Below, piece by piece: positions 24,059 to 36,479 of a stretch of 64,000 nucleotides of DNA (its first letter is position 1; every line of letters starts with the position of its first letter). The stretch lies in the NCBI GenBank assembly GCA_029237695.1, contig CM055271.1:30874200-30938199 (forward strand), written 5' to 3'. A program made the translations under genes and the position numbers. A model generated the notes under the pieces. That model had not been told where the DNA came from. It searched no databases and saw only the letters and a list, made by a program, of their open reading frames with translations. This DNA is from Conchocele bisecta (taxonomy: Eukaryota > Mollusca > Bivalvia > Lucinida > Thyasiridae).

Positions 24059-24178
24059 TGATATTTTCTGTAGATGACGTCGAAAGTTGACAAAATTTTC
24101 ATAGCAAATGCAGCTTTGGATTCCACATTTGCTGTAAACATTTTGTTAACCTTGACGTCATTTATGGAAAATATCGTA
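24059..24178. repeat. Foldback of about 120 bp
   Basis: The left arm GATATTTTCTGTAGATGACGTC...AGCAAATG is complementary, with a few mismatches, to CATTTGCTGTAAAC...GACGTCATTTATGGAAAATATC. The arms are about 50 bp. Confidence 0.65.
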
Positions 24179-24389
24179 AATAGAGGATCTTACATTGGTG
24201 ATGATTTAATATGATATTTATTAAACTGGTAAGAAACGACATCAACCTCAAAACATTGTTGTTTTGTCGCGCCATTAGCGACGTCATTCGGAGCGTCTTC
24301 GTTTTCCATAACATTGGCACATAATATGAAGACGTAATTAGGGTGATGCGGCCAGCCAACCAAACATTTTCTCATCCTCAAACTTGTTG

Positions 24390-24720
24390 AGAATGCAGGT
24401 AATGGCGTTTCACGCCTGTAAATTTCAAAAAAATTCGGGGGAACATGCCCCCAGACCCCCCCCCCCTCCCCTAGCAACATCGGGCCCTCAAGACTGGGCC
24501 ATGAGAATGCAGGAAATGGCGAGATTTAAAAAATCCCTGGACCCCCTAGCAACATCAGGCTCTTTGGGTCCTCAAGACTGGGCCCTGAGAATGAAGGAAA
24601 ATTGCGTAGATTTAAAAGAAATTCGGGGGAACATGCCCCCGGACCCCCCTAGCAACATTGGGCCCATTTGGGCCCTCAAGATTTGGCCGCCCCCCCCCCC
24701 CCCCAATAATTACCCGGTTC
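24390..24720 (+). repeat. Degenerate repeat with poly-C tracts
   Basis: GGGGGAACATGCCCCC(A/G)GACCCCCC and CCTCAAGACTGGGCC(A/C)TGAGAATG recur two to three times. Long C runs lie at 24,458-24,470 and 24,689-24,703. The overlapping 117-residue open frame is proline-rich because of the C runs and is not credible as a gene. Confidence 0.5.
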
Positions 24721-24729
24721 AGCCGCCTA

Positions 24730-26000
24730 TGGAATGACGTCAAGCTATAAGCTATAAATGTGTAAATACCTGCGATCGTTGACGTTGCTGGATTGGACAG
24801 AAATTAAATGCATTCTGGTGATAAGTCGCCGTGAGACCACCAGAAACAAACTGTTATACTATAGCTAATAGCCTCTCAATCTTCCGCCATCCTCTCGACC
24901 GTGAATGTTTGGTTTACAGTCGTGGCCGATCGCGAATTCCAAGCACCACAGTCATCGGGAACATCTTGAATACTTTAAGGAGATCTTGCTGGTGTGACAC
25001 TTATGGTTAAAGGAGAGCATACTCTGATACATTTGAGGGTGTATTTGTGGCATATTTATACATTTTTAACTATATTTGTATGTATTTCCCATCTGACTTG
25101 ATGATTCAATTTGCATTAATCGAAAATATGCCCAATTTAACTGATTTTTTCACTACATATGTCGATTATATGCTGTATCTTGTGTCAATATATGGTTAAC
25201 ACTACTATCGGACACTATATAGGGGGCATTTGTAGTATATTTATATGTATTTAGACTATATTTGGGTGTTTTGTGTAACCGCAGAATTACCACTGTCACG
25301 AGGGCTGAATAAACAGGCTGTCATTGTCTTATTTTGCGACGAATGTTCGTACATACAATGGATAACAGTTGCTGTAAGATTAGGTAATTCACATCCAATG
25401 TAGGCTAGAGTAGTCGTATTGCAGACCAAGAACAGCACATTTATTAATAATGGACTTGACAGCATCATCAGAACAGGTAAATATTTTAAATACCAGCCTG
25501 ACTCTGAAATGATCTCCCTTGTCGCCATGACAAAGTAATGATATTTTTCATTAATTGAAAAGCAATATTCCCACAGTTCAACCCAATATTTATCACAGTT
25601 TCTAACGGTGTAATATCATGTGATATTTCACTAATAAATCTCGGTAATTCACCGTTACTCATAAAATAAACAAGTCATAAAGGCATAGAAAGCGACATAA
25701 GTTGGCCCGTGCTTTAAATAAGTTATTAGGTCATAGAAAGATACACTTGGCTTCAATAATAATTGCTTCATAAGAGTGATGTGATATATGAATATAAGAT
25801 ATGTGAATATTGTCTTGTTACTGTATGCTGGTACATCGAGTTGCCATCTCTGCCATCTTTGTATGTACAAGCATTCATAAAGTTTCATCACTTCGACCGT
25901 TTGACACATACAGCAAATAATATGACAGTAAAAGTAATAAAAGTTGGTGCAATACATCATAGACAGATATGAAAACAGCGTCCTGTAAATATTATGACAG
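24730..26000. other. No gene recognised
   Basis: This AT-rich sequence has only short unrelated open frames. A weak internal similarity (CATTTG(A/T)(G/A)G...TATTTATA) links 25,030-25,090 with 25,210-25,260. I see no splice-bounded exon with a convincing frame. Confidence 0.4.
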
Positions 26001-26002
26001 AA

Positions 26003-26424
26003 AACTATAGTGGGTGGTGGTTCCTCCTTATAGGAATCATGATTTGCCTGGTTTGATCCTCGGGTACGTTTTTATCTTTGGTTCTTTTGTTACCTGGGAG
26101 TTGAATTTGGTTATTGCCCATTATAAAAGTAGTAATATTATTACTGATCCTACTGCTTTTGGGAGGGGGTCAAGCGATTATGGTGTGGCGAGGACCTGGC
26201 ATCAGATCAGGAGGATTTCAGGGCTGGATATATAGTTTTTTTATTGTAAGTATTCAGTTCTGATTTTGGGATTTTCCACCCATTTGTACATGTACTTGAA
26301 CATGTACATTTACTTGTACAGGTAATATATGGGATTTAGTACTAAACCCATGACACGGCTTTAAATTACCTTAGCTGTTGATAGGCCGTTAAACCCGAAC
26401 AAACAAACAAACAAACAAACAAAC
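26003..26424 (+). repeat. SINE-like repeat with AAAC tail
   Basis: It contains TTCCTCCTTATAGGAATCATGATTTGCCTGG, AGGACCTGGCATCAGATCAGG and CCTTAGCTGTTGATAGGCCGTTAAACCC, followed by (AAAC)6. Confidence 0.7.
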
Positions 26425-26646
26425 GTACATGATGACCTGTCAGTACCATGGCTTAGAACTTGCAGACATTTTAAAATGATTTTACATGTATTCGGAAGGA
26501 GTTTTGATTAGTTTAGTGAGGTTTCACTGTACATACATATTATATTACTAGTAATAATAATGTGCAACTTATAAGGTTATCAATTGATGGTTTTGGTAAG
26601 TGCAAGCTCACACAACTGGCACAACCTTTACACATACAATATAACG

Positions 26647-27088
26647 TGGGTGGTTGGTCGGGCGAACGCGACTGTGTAAATTAAGGGTAGGGTTCCTCCT
26701 TATAGGAATCGTGGTTTTCCTGGTTTGGCCCTCGGGTACGTTTTTATCTTTGGCTTTTTTGTTACCTGTGAGTTGAATGGGATTACTGCCGATTATAAAA
26801 GTAGTACAATTATTACTGATCCTACTGCTTTTGGGAGGGGCCCAAGTGATTCTGGTGTGGCGAGGACCTGACGATTACGATTATTCTGATTTCAGGACTG
26901 AACATATAGTTATTTTTATTGTAAATATTCGGTGCTGGTTTTGGGATTTCCCCCCCATGTGTACATGTACTTGAACATGTACATGTAATTGTACAGGTAA
27001 TATATGGGATTTTTGTACTAAACCCATTGACCCGGCCTTAACTGGCCTTAGCTGTTGATAGGCCGTTAAACCACAACAAACAAACAAA
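26647..27088 (+). repeat. SINE-like repeat with AAAC tail
   Basis: It starts GGGTGGTTGGTCGGGCGAACGCGACTGTGTAAATTAA, probably the true 5' end of the family, and ends GATAGGCCGTTAAACCACAACAAACAAACAAAC. Confidence 0.7.
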
Positions 27089-27312
27089 CATATGTGTGAC
27101 TGAAAATGCATATATTATGCATCACCAATATATCGGAATCTAATGCTCTCATGAGGATGAGCTGAGACCCATTGTCTATACCCATTGCTTAATATAACTT
27201 GGACGAACAGTCACGTGTATCTGCCTCACTATGGGAACAGTGTAGTGTGTATCAACGAGACAACTTCCCTGCACACCATACTGTACTTTATTTTACAACG
27301 ATTACAAACAAT

Positions 27313-27625
27313 CAGTAGCCTATTTCACCAACATTGCAAAGTATTATTTTCTAGCAAAGTATACTACTTTGAGGGAGAAATTTTCAATTTTAGGATAAAT
27401 TTATTGATTTGTATTATACTGAATTTATTACATTATCACAGCCATTTTGGCTGTGATAATTTAATAAATTCAGTATACTAATTCTGCATACTTTTAATCA
27501 TCAAATATATGCAGTTATTAGTTTTATATGAAATGATGCATTTCAGGAAAAATAAATGATTACTCCCTCAAAGTATACTTTGATAGAAAAGTATACTTTG
27601 CAATGTTGGTGAAATCGGCTACAGG
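27313..27625. repeat. FB1 foldback element, reference full copy
   Basis: This 313-bp unit runs from CAGTAGCCTATTTCACCAACATTGC to GCAATGTTGGTGAAATCGGCTACAG. The arms continue through AAAGTATACT...TTTGAGGGAG, and the centre is GCCATTTTGGC. This copy shows what the interrupted copies looked like before insertion. Confidence 0.85.
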
Positions 27626-29080
27626 AGAACACTTATACAAATGTTTTCGTTGGAACCGATGGAGGCGTACGTGTGGTCCTTAATGTGGAAGGAAACCGAA
27701 GTACCCGGGGGAAAACCCACTTGTCCCATCTGGCGACCATTATACCATCTTATATACTGCCCCGGTCGAAGATCGAACCCAAGCTGCATTGGTGTGAAGT
27801 TGCTCATTACCAATTGCGCTCTGCGGACAACGTTTGCTTACACTGTATCACAGTATGTCATCACAACATTTCCTTAATTCATATTACTTGTTTGATTTAT
27901 GTCAGTGGTTTCTCACTTGTATGGTTCAGGCAATGCTCTCCATTAACTTCTGCAATGCCTTGTATTCCCATACCGATCAGCAACCAGTGCAATTTATGAC
28001 ACGATTGTTCTTTTACTAGATCCTTAATAAATCTGTTATATTGAGTCAAAATTTCCTGAACATTCTGCGCAGTTAGACGCCAGTGCAGGTATAATGTCAT
28101 AACGTTCTGACGTCAGTAAGTGATGTAAATTGTGTGATGTATGACATAACATACGTGTTTGCAAGGTCATAGTTCTTTCTGCTAATGCTGCGCATCTGGT
28201 AGTGTAAACAAAAGAGCTAACAGCATACTGGATCAGCATAGCAAACTTGGTATTAAACTTGAAGCAGAACTATACAGCAACATCATGCAGCTTTTCCATC
28301 AGCAGGGTCAAATGATTTTACACATTTTGACTATATTCGGATTAACGTTTTACTAAACTATTGGAATGAGATAAAATTGTGCCACAGTGTAGCAATTAAT
28401 CAGCTTGTTTATTCCGAAATCCACATATGTTATTATGACGTACGCAAGGCTAAATTTGGCGTGATTTGCACATTAGCCGATGCGCAGAATTAGCCGAAAT
28501 GACCGTAGCATCTAAAATGATAGCATTGCTTTAATATTTTACCGAAATATGCGTTAGCATATTATCAAGGTTAGCCTTTCTTCAAATTATGTTCATGGCC
28601 TCACACCCAATACTTTGATGTCAAATTACTGAGGAAAACCTATGATACAAATATAAGGCAAACCATGTACATTTGGCGGCTATTTTCAGTTCAGAATTTC
28701 TGAACTTTCGCCACTCCCTAGAAAAGTGTTATTAATGGTTGCTTGTTCTCAAAAATCTTGAAAAGAGGGGGAGAGGCGAGGTAGGGTAGCCGGAAAAAGA
28801 ATGGTCTTTGCTCCCCCACTATAACACGAAATGGGCAATCACTATAAGCCGGTACCGCTACCAACCGGGACGGTACCATCCGGTACCTCTACGAAGGTAA
28901 CCCTCTAACGTGAATATGGGGCGTGTCCGTGACTTCATATGGTGATCAAGTACCATGGCTAATGTAATTAATATGGCCGTTAAAAAATGATAAGCATACA
29001 ACAGGGTCAGTAGGACGATGTGTGGGATAAGATGAGAAGGCATTGGTGAAACTCGACCTTATCTGTATGTACAGCTTCTC
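27626..29080. other. No gene recognised
   Basis: 27,690-27,800 contains AACCGAAGTACCCGGGGGAAAACCCAC and CGGTCGAAGATCGAACCCAAGC, a phrase type found in dispersed animal repeats, so it is probably an old repeat. The remainder is AT-rich with only short overlapping frames. Confidence 0.35.
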
Positions 29081-29088
29081 GAAGATAT

Positions 29089-29415
29089 TTGTGGCTGTGA
29101 GTGGAATAATGAAGCTTGTGGATTTTGCGAAAATGTGTATGTCCAGATCAGCCTGTGCATCTGCACTGTTGGCCACCCCATCTATAAAACACCCGCCATG
29201 CTTATGACGGGCATTATAGATCGTTATCAGTCTACAGAAGTGTGCTATTTGATTATGAGCTACACTGATAATAAATCCCATACACTCCGTTTATCCTGTT
29301 ACAGCCACATATTAGGTTACATGACTCGTGCACCCTAATACAGATCATCGTGATTCTCTAGGAGCTATGCTGGTCACAAATCCATAAGCTCCTTTTCTCA
29401 AGTCACAACCATATT
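29089..29415. repeat. FB4 repeat, divergent or doubled
   Basis: It starts GTGGCTGTGAGTGGAATAATGAAGC, with end-like blocks near 29,280-29,310 (CCGTTTATCCTGTTACAGCCACA) and 29,385-29,412 (CCTTTTCTCAAGTCACAACCA). This suggests a duplicated right end. Confidence 0.5.
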
Positions 29416-29599
29416 TACTGATGAGTGTTTCCATGCTTTCGGACGAGTTCGACCTTGCGGGAAAAGTATTAAACATATAACACTATTTCCCAATGGTAGA
29501 AAATTTGTGCCATTTGAATCAGTGATATAGTGACAATTATACAACCAGCAACGTGTTAGAAATTTATAATGTCATAGAATATGGAGCAGTTATGCCGCC

Positions 29600-30041
29600 G
29601 CCCACCAGCCCCGGTCAAAAAGAAAGGCACCGACGACGGGTCATAAGCGGAGAACACCACTGTATGGGCACGTCAGTGCTGTGCTACTGTTCTGTTTTCT
29701 GACGAGAGCAAATTCAACGTCAGTTACGCCGTCGGATGCCGTCGCGTATGCAGACTACGTGGAGAAAGATTTGCCCAGTGGCGTGTCGTCGAGGCAAACC
29801 GATTCGGTGGTGACATCGTGATGGTGTGGGCTGGTATCAGTCAACTACAAAACTGATTTGCACCTCGTGTGCGGACGTATATATGCCGTAAACTATAGAG
29901 ACAACGTACTCCAACGGACAGTTGTTCCATTCACGAGGAATAATGGCCCGACTCTGTACCAGGAAGACAACGCGAGGCCCCATACCGTGAACACGGCGTT
30001 GTACTGCCGTCGTGGCCGCTGCTGGCGGGCACACAGTTACT
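29600..30041 (+). pseudogene. Tc1/mariner-type transposase relic
   Basis: Two reading frames separated by a shift near 29,847 carry Tc1-family motifs: LFSDESKF with the first catalytic Asp, GERFAQWRVVEANRFGGD followed by VMVWAGIS, and in the second frame VVPFTRNNGP followed by EDNARPHT with the second catalytic Asp. The frame ends about 20 codons later, so the third acidic residue and the C-terminus are missing. The N-terminal DNA-binding helices are also not recognisable. Terminal inverted repeats were not identified. The locus cannot encode active transposase. It is a lone fragment between FB4 and SINE-like repeats. Confidence 0.85.
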
Positions 30042-30511
30042 AACCGCATAACGTTGATTGAACTTGCTGCAGGCACTTGCATACACTTCCATAATAACGG
30101 ATTACTTTTGTATTCAACCCCTACGTCATGTTTGGACGTCATTTGGATCATTCGACGAATAACTTGACGTTATTTCGTGATGTGCATCAATTATGATTAC
30201 ATATTCAGCATTATTATCATATTTCTTTTCTTTTCGCCCAGCTGCATCCAGTTTTAAGGAACTGTCCTGTTTCTGTTGTCGCTCAATATATACCCAATAC
30301 TTCCACAACAGTGTTGGCCTTATCGAAGCCAGTTAAAAGTTGTCTGAGATATGATGCGGCTAAATCATCAAATGACTGGAAGTTGTCACCTGTTATCGTT
30401 TGTACGACAGCCACCGCATCACTATTGTAGACATTGTCAGGTGTGCTGTATTCGGTTATGTCATCTTTCTTCTCTACGGTTATGTCATCTTTCTCTACTG
30501 TAGTGGGATTT

Positions 30512-30962
30512 TGGTCGGGCGAACGCGATGGTGTAAATTAACGGTGTTCCTCATAGGAATCACGATTTGCCTGGTTTGGTCCTCAGGTACTTTTTTTATC
30601 ATTGGCTCTTTTGTTACCTGGCAATGGAATTGGGTTATTGCCCATTATAAAAGTAGTACGATTATTACTTACTCTACTGCTTTGGTGAGGGGTCAAGTGG
30701 TTCTGGTGTGGCGAGGAACTGGCATCAGATCACGATTATTCTGATTTCAGGACTGAATATATAGTTTTTTTATTGTAAATATTCAGTTCTGATTTTGGGA
30801 TTCCCCCCCATTTGTACATGTACTTGAACATGTACATGTACATGTAATATATGGGATTTAGTACTAAACCCATTGAACCGGCCTTAAATGACAGCTGTTG
30901 ATAGGCCGTTAAACCCCAACAAACAAACAAACAAACAAACAAACAAACAAACAAACAAACAA
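30512..30962 (+). repeat. SINE-like repeat with long AAAC tail
   Basis: It starts TTGGTCGGGCGAACGCGATGG and ends GATAGGCCGTTAAACCCC followed by (AACA)n of about 45 bp. It is the longest tail of the family in this window. Confidence 0.75.
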
Positions 30963-32093
30963 TTTTCTCTACTTGGTGATGTCCCAATTCCGCCTTTTCT
31001 GTTTCTCTCATTGTGCCATCAGCATGAAGAGGGCTACTACTACGTCAACAGGTCCAAGTGGATGACTGAGAACGGTAGTCATAGACATATCATCTCTACA
31101 CCGCGCCAAAGACCGTGCTCTGCGAAATACAATGTCTGGACTGATTGATGTTGAAATGGCACTGCCTTTGTCAGTTTTGAACTTGGTCTTCTTGGTCATG
31201 TGCAGATGTTTTGATGCCTGACTTGCTAATGGTAGAAGCTACTGGTCTTGCCCAATTCAAAAGCACCAAAATACAAACTTCTACATGAATGTGTATATCT
31301 CACATACAACATTCATGTTGAGTGTGACAATGGATATAATTATACCCCCCCCCCCCCCACAATTCGTATACTGGAGTCAGGTTGTCCGTCCGTCCGTCCG
31401 TCCGTCTGTGCGTCCGTGCGTCACTAAACTTAACATCAGAGAAATATTGTTATAACTTCTATTTCTTTCACCTAAATTGTTTAATATTTCACACATGCAT
31501 TCCTGTAAGGCTCTACTACCATGCTGTGCCAAATCCACGACCGTCCAACCCCCGCTGATCCCAAGGTCAAGGTCAAATACTTAGTCTCTTTTGTACAAAA
31601 CTTAACGTCAGAGAAATATTGTTATAACTTATATTTCCTCCATCTAAAATGTTTAATATTTCACACATGCATTCCTGTAAGGCTCTACTACCATGATGTG
31701 CCAAATCCATGACCGTCCAACCCCCGCTGATCCCAAGGTCAAGGTCAAATACGTAGTCTCTTTACAAAACTTAACATCCGAGAAATATTGTTATAACTTC
31801 TATTTCCTTCATCTAAAATGCTTAATATTTCACACATGCATTCCTGTAAGGCTCTACTACCATGCTGTGCCAAATCCACGACCATCCAACCCCCGCTGAT
31901 CCCAATGTCAAGGTCAAATACTTAGTCTCTTTACAAAACTTAACATCAGAGAAATATTGTTATAACTTCTATTTCCTTCATCTAAAATGCTTAATATTTC
32001 ACACATGCATTCCTGTAAGGCTCTACTACCATGCTGTGCCAAATCCACGACCGTCCAACCCCCGCTGATCCCAAGGTCCAGGTTAAATACTTA

Positions 32094-32183
32094 TAGACCT
32101 TGAGCCACCAATAACCCCCCCTCCCCCCCCCCCCCCCCCCCCCCACCCCCCCCCCCCCCCCCCCCCCCCCTGTGGGATTTTTG
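32094..32183 (+). repeat. Left terminal inverted repeat with poly-C tract
   Basis: It contains GAGCCACCAATAACC, then about 65 nearly pure C, then TGTGGGATTTTTG. The C tract is far longer than the G tract of the right end (about 10), which suggests slippage or an assembly artefact. Confidence 0.65.
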
Positions 32184-32278
32184 GTCAGTATGATTTTCGG
32201 ATTCAGTAACCTATTGTCTATCAAACCTGATTGTCTGCGCCTACAAAGCCGATGGATGAACAAATGGCGGTCATTTTC

Positions 32279-32625
32279 CAAAATGGCCGCCATACAAAAC
32301 TGGGTGGTTTTAGTTCAGGCCGATATATGTCATTTAAATCACGTTCTTCCAAGTTAAGCGATATCATTTGTTCACCAATTGAGTATAAAATGACTTGCAA
32401 TAAGTTTTATATTGGATACCATCCTCAAATAGCCACAATTATCAAAATGGCCGCCAAAATACTTAATTGTTTATGCTTGCAACATTTTTTTTCACCACAC
32501 GATGAGCTACCTACAATTTAATCATGTCCATTAGCAACATATTCACATGGCAGATCCTTTTTCACATCGATTTGCATTATTTCTGGTGTGCTATCAACGG
32601 TAATTATTTTCAAAATGGCCGCCAA
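32279..32625 (+). promoter_or_regulatory. Three regularly spaced AAAATGGCCGCCA sites
   Basis: The 13-mer AAAATGGCCGCCA occurs at about 32,279, 32,444 and 32,612 in the same orientation, spaced about 165-168 bp, between the left terminus and the gene of the element. It resembles the AANATGGC core bound by YY1. Related GGCGGCCAT(C/T)TT sites lie outside at 38,272, 39,585 and 39,788. A regulatory role is inferred only. Confidence 0.35.
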
Positions 32626-32875
32626 ACAGGTATTATATAATGGCCATTTCGGGTATTTTTGTCGTTGTGAACAACGACAAGCATATGGCGCAATTCCATT
32701 TTGTTAATTGTAAAAATTATTACATAAAGTTAATATAATTAGGTCGAAATGAGAATGCGGTTATCGGATACATGTCTGTGTTAGTAATATTACAAGGGGG
32801 CTGCATGCATGTTTCGCTTGCGACCTATTATTTTGTTTGAGTTGGTTTGTTGCCGCAGCAGATAAAGACCGTTAA

Positions 32876-35634
32876 ATAAAAACAGTTCAGCATGTTTTGA
32901 ACATTACACGGGCTGCAACAAAAGAAGTTGGACAACACAGTTCAATAGTTACATTTGATTTGGCCGCAGCACGGAAAGCATATGCCGTCATCTGGCAAAA
33001 CCCAGAACGGTACAGTGATGTGTTTGTCCGTATGGGCATATTCCACACGACATGTTCATATCTAGGAGCTCTTGGAAAGTATCTGAAGGGAAGTGGTTTC
33101 GAAGAAATCATAATCGAATGGGTATTATGTGCTAGTGGATCTATCAACAAGGTAATGACAGGAAAACATTACAAATCGCGCTTTGCGGTCCACAACATTT
33201 TCCTCGAGGGTTTAGAACGTCAACTGATACGGGCGTTTGAAGCTTCAGAGGGGGAAATGTTCGGACCAGATGAAAGAGCCATATTGGATGCTCTTGCAAA
33301 AGAGCCCAGTAATGACAGATTATTGGAGTTCATGATAAATGCATGAAAGCATTGTCATCATACTCGGAGTTTCGAGACAGGGTTAGTGAAGGGAAACTTG
33401 GGAAAACGACACAGTATTGGCTGGAATACATGGATTCGGTGCATACGGTGTTGCAGTTTCTCCGAGCCACCAAAGAAAACAACTTAGACCTTCACATAGC
33501 ATGTCTTCAGAAGATGTGTCCCTTGTTCTTCAGCTTTGACCATCCCAACTACGCACGGTATACTACAGTATATCTGCTGAGTTTGTTAAACTTAGAGCAG
33601 TTATATCCTGGGATGGAAGATCTGTTGAGGAACAATGGATTCAGCGTGAACCGATCCAGTGTTCCGTCATCCAGAAATGGCGTGGATATCACAATAGAGC
33701 AAACCATCAATCGCCATGTTAAGTCACATGGAGGTATCATAGGTTTCAGCCGCAATTATGCAGCATACTACAGATGGTGTATGACGAGACACTTCCGAGC
33801 TAGCTACATGGATGCTACGTTTGAACTGGCTGATATGAACGCGCATGAACAGTCTTCACACAAGGACACACGAACTTCGGAAATATCCAGAAGTGAAACA
33901 GACGTCAAGAAAATTATCAATGCAATAGGAAATTTTATAGATCCGTTTGAAGTATCAGATGAACCGCTCTATTGCATATCTTCAGGGGCGCCAGCTCCTA
34001 AAGATGTTGACGATCTGACAGGAAAACAAAGGTTTGCGCGGTTTGTCCAGGAACGGTTTGTTGAAAAGTCAGTCAGCTTTCATGCACCAATAAAACAGTT
34101 GCGCCTGAAAACATTTGTATCACTCGCTAAAGCTGTGAAGCTCACTGGTACGCAGATAAAGACAAAGTAGTTAGTAGCTGAACGAAATATATTTGGGCAG
34201 CTAATTTCACTTGCTCTCAAACACAACATTGACATGGAAAAGGTGCTTAGCTACCCATTGGGACCTGTGCCATGGTCGCTCGCCACTGCGGATGGCTCGC
34301 CAGCAAAAACTGATAAAGCTAAACTCATGCACCAGCTTGAAGGACAATCACATAGTGTTGATGTACCTCCGACGGGTCAAGTGAGCTATATTATTGACGG
34401 CAATGCACTGTTACACATGCAGACCGCTTTGCCAAACACATTCGCGGATCTTGCAGATAACATATATCATCAGCTCCCGAAAGTTGAGCGTGTTAATTTT
34501 GTGACAGATACATACCAAGACTTGTCAATAAAAGCATCTGAGCGACTACGCAGGGGTACATCAAAGACTTACATTATAAAAGGACCTCTCACAAAAGTTC
34601 CACGAGATTGGAAACTGTTCTTGTCAAACAATTCAAACAAAACACAACTAATTAGACTTCTCATGTCTGAATGGATGCACGATAAGTACGCTCCAAAGCT
34701 GATCGGCAAGACTATTCAGTTTGTAAGCAGGGAGCAATGTATGCAGCTAACTAGCACTGATGGTAAGACTACACAAACTGTTGAGATAGAGGAGTTGCAC
34801 TCATTGCAAGAGGAGGCGGATACACGGCTAATCCTGCATTGTGCGTACCATGCACTGCATACACCAGAGAACAGCACCATTATTGTGAGATCCCCAGACA
34901 CGGATGTGTTTGTTTTGATGTTGAAATTCGGACAGAATCTGAAACAACAACTGCTGTTAGATACCGGAACAAGAGGCGGCTGGTTGACATACATGGTGTC
35001 GTTGGAGACATAGGAACTGAACTGTGTTTGGCATTGCCTGCATTCCATGCTTTTACAGGCTGTGATAGCACAAGTGCTTTCGTTCGGCGTGGTAAAGTTA
35101 CTCCTTTGAAAACACTCCAGCGGCATCCAGAGTTTATTGAAGCCTTCCAGAAGTTGGGAATGTCTCAGTCAGTTGATGAAAAGCTATTTCAAACGCTTGA
35201 ACACGTTGTATGCTTGCTGTACAACAACTCAGACATTACATATATCAACAAGCTACGAATGGAGCTATTTCTACAAAAGTGTAGCCCCAGGTCTGGCGAT
35301 CTTCTTTCGACGTACAATGGGGCTGACCTGAGCCTTTTACCACCATGCAGATCGTCACTGAAAATGCATGTAGCAAGAGCCAACTATCAAACGCTCATTT
35401 GGAGCAATGCTGACCGGCGTGATGCAGACATACCGCCACCAGATGAACATGGATGGGAAGTTAACAATGGCTTGTTAGAATGCAAGTGGACATAAGGAGA
35501 TCACCTGCCAAGTGAAATGGTTGATCTGTTAAAAGAGGAACGGGATGACGTACCTGATACTGATGAAACAGAAGATCCTGAAGCAGAGAGCCTACTTGAT
35601 GCCATGTTTGACACTGATGACGCGTATGACTAGT
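32876..35634 (+). pseudogene. Broken gene of an uncharacterised family with FEN/XPG-like nuclease motifs
   Basis: About 915 codons are spread over several frames. The first block (to 33,346) contains YAVIWQNPERYSDVFVRMG. The second block (33,343-34,170) contains NYARYTTVYLLSLLNLEQLY and GFSRNYAAYYRWCMTRH. The third block (34,234-35,013) contains IIDGNALL, EEADTRLILH and SPDTDVFVLML. The fourth block (34,839-35,495) contains HAFTGCDSTSAF and LSLLPPCRSS, followed by an acidic tail to 35,634. The order DGNALL ... EEAD ... SPDTD ... GCD resembles the acidic active-site pattern of PIN/FEN/XPG nucleases; that is my inference, since the family is known to me only as 'uncharacterised' in aquatic invertebrates. 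Breaks: a shift near 33,343, in-frame TAG near 34,168, a shift near 34,965, and in-frame TAA near 35,493. No upstream ATG is in frame, so a 5' exon may be missing. Confidence 0.7.
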
Positions 35635-35659
35635 CTGGATTTATCTTAACCTACTCTCA

Positions 35660-36470
35660 CAATTAGAACTTCACATAACTTGCATGATGTTGTGAGGATC
35701 GCAATTTGAATATTGTAAACCATGATGTATTTTGCCTCTTGAATTGTATTATATGTGGCTGGAACGTTTGTATATTGTGTTTCATCTTGCTTGATGCTGT
35801 GATGATTGCCTCGCCATAGATGCGATGTTTTGACATTAACAACATGTATGTTGTTTTTTTTGCAAGTTGAATGCTGTAAACCATGATATATGTTGCCTAT
35901 TGAATTGTATTATATGTGGATCAAGCTGTTGCCTATTGTGTTTCATCTTGCCTGATGCTGTGAGGATTGCCTCGCCACAGGTGCGATGTTTTGACTTGAA
36001 CAACATGTAGAATATTTTGTATTGTAAGTTGATTACTGTAAACCATGACATGTGTTTCCTTTTGAATTGTATTATATGTGGATTACGTTTTTGCCTATTG
36101 TGTTTCATCTTGCCTGATGCTGTGAGGATGGCCTCGCCACATGTGCGATGTTTTGACTTGAACAACATGTAGAATATCTTGTATTGCAAGTTGATTACTG
36201 TAAGCCATGACATGTGTTTCCTCTTGAATTGTATTATATGTGGATTACGTTTTTGCCTATTGAGTTTCATCTTGCCTGATGCTGTGAGGATTGCCTCGCC
36301 ACAGGTGCGATGTTTTGACTTTAACAACATGTAGAATATTTTGTATTGCAAGTTGAATACTTTAAACCATGACATGTGTTGCCTCTTGAATTGTATTATA
36401 TGTGGATTCAGTTTTTGCCTATTGTGTTTCATCTTGCCTGATGCTGTGAGGATTGTATCGCCACTATAAC
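35660..36470 (+). repeat. 162-bp tandem repeat, five units
   Basis: TTGAATTGTATTATATGTGG starts at 35,739, 35,900, 36,062, 36,224 and 36,386, giving periods of 161, 162, 162 and 162 bp. Each unit also carries TGCCTGATGCTGTGAGGATTGCCTCGCCAC. As 162 is divisible by three, the minus strand has a 198-codon open frame of 54-residue repeats (35,836-36,432); its protein nature is unproven. The array lies downstream of the broken gene and just inside the right half of the 5.2-kb element. Confidence 0.8.
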
Positions 36471-36479
36471 GAGATTATT

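Noticed and set aside
27760..27800. tRNA-like phrase GATCGAACCCAAGC
   Set aside because: It resembles a B box, but no cloverleaf could be built around it; it is more likely part of an old dispersed repeat.
31374..31420. Short direct repeats resembling a CRISPR or satellite
   Set aside because: It is a CCGT tetranucleotide microsatellite leading into a pearl-like tandem array, with no spacers.
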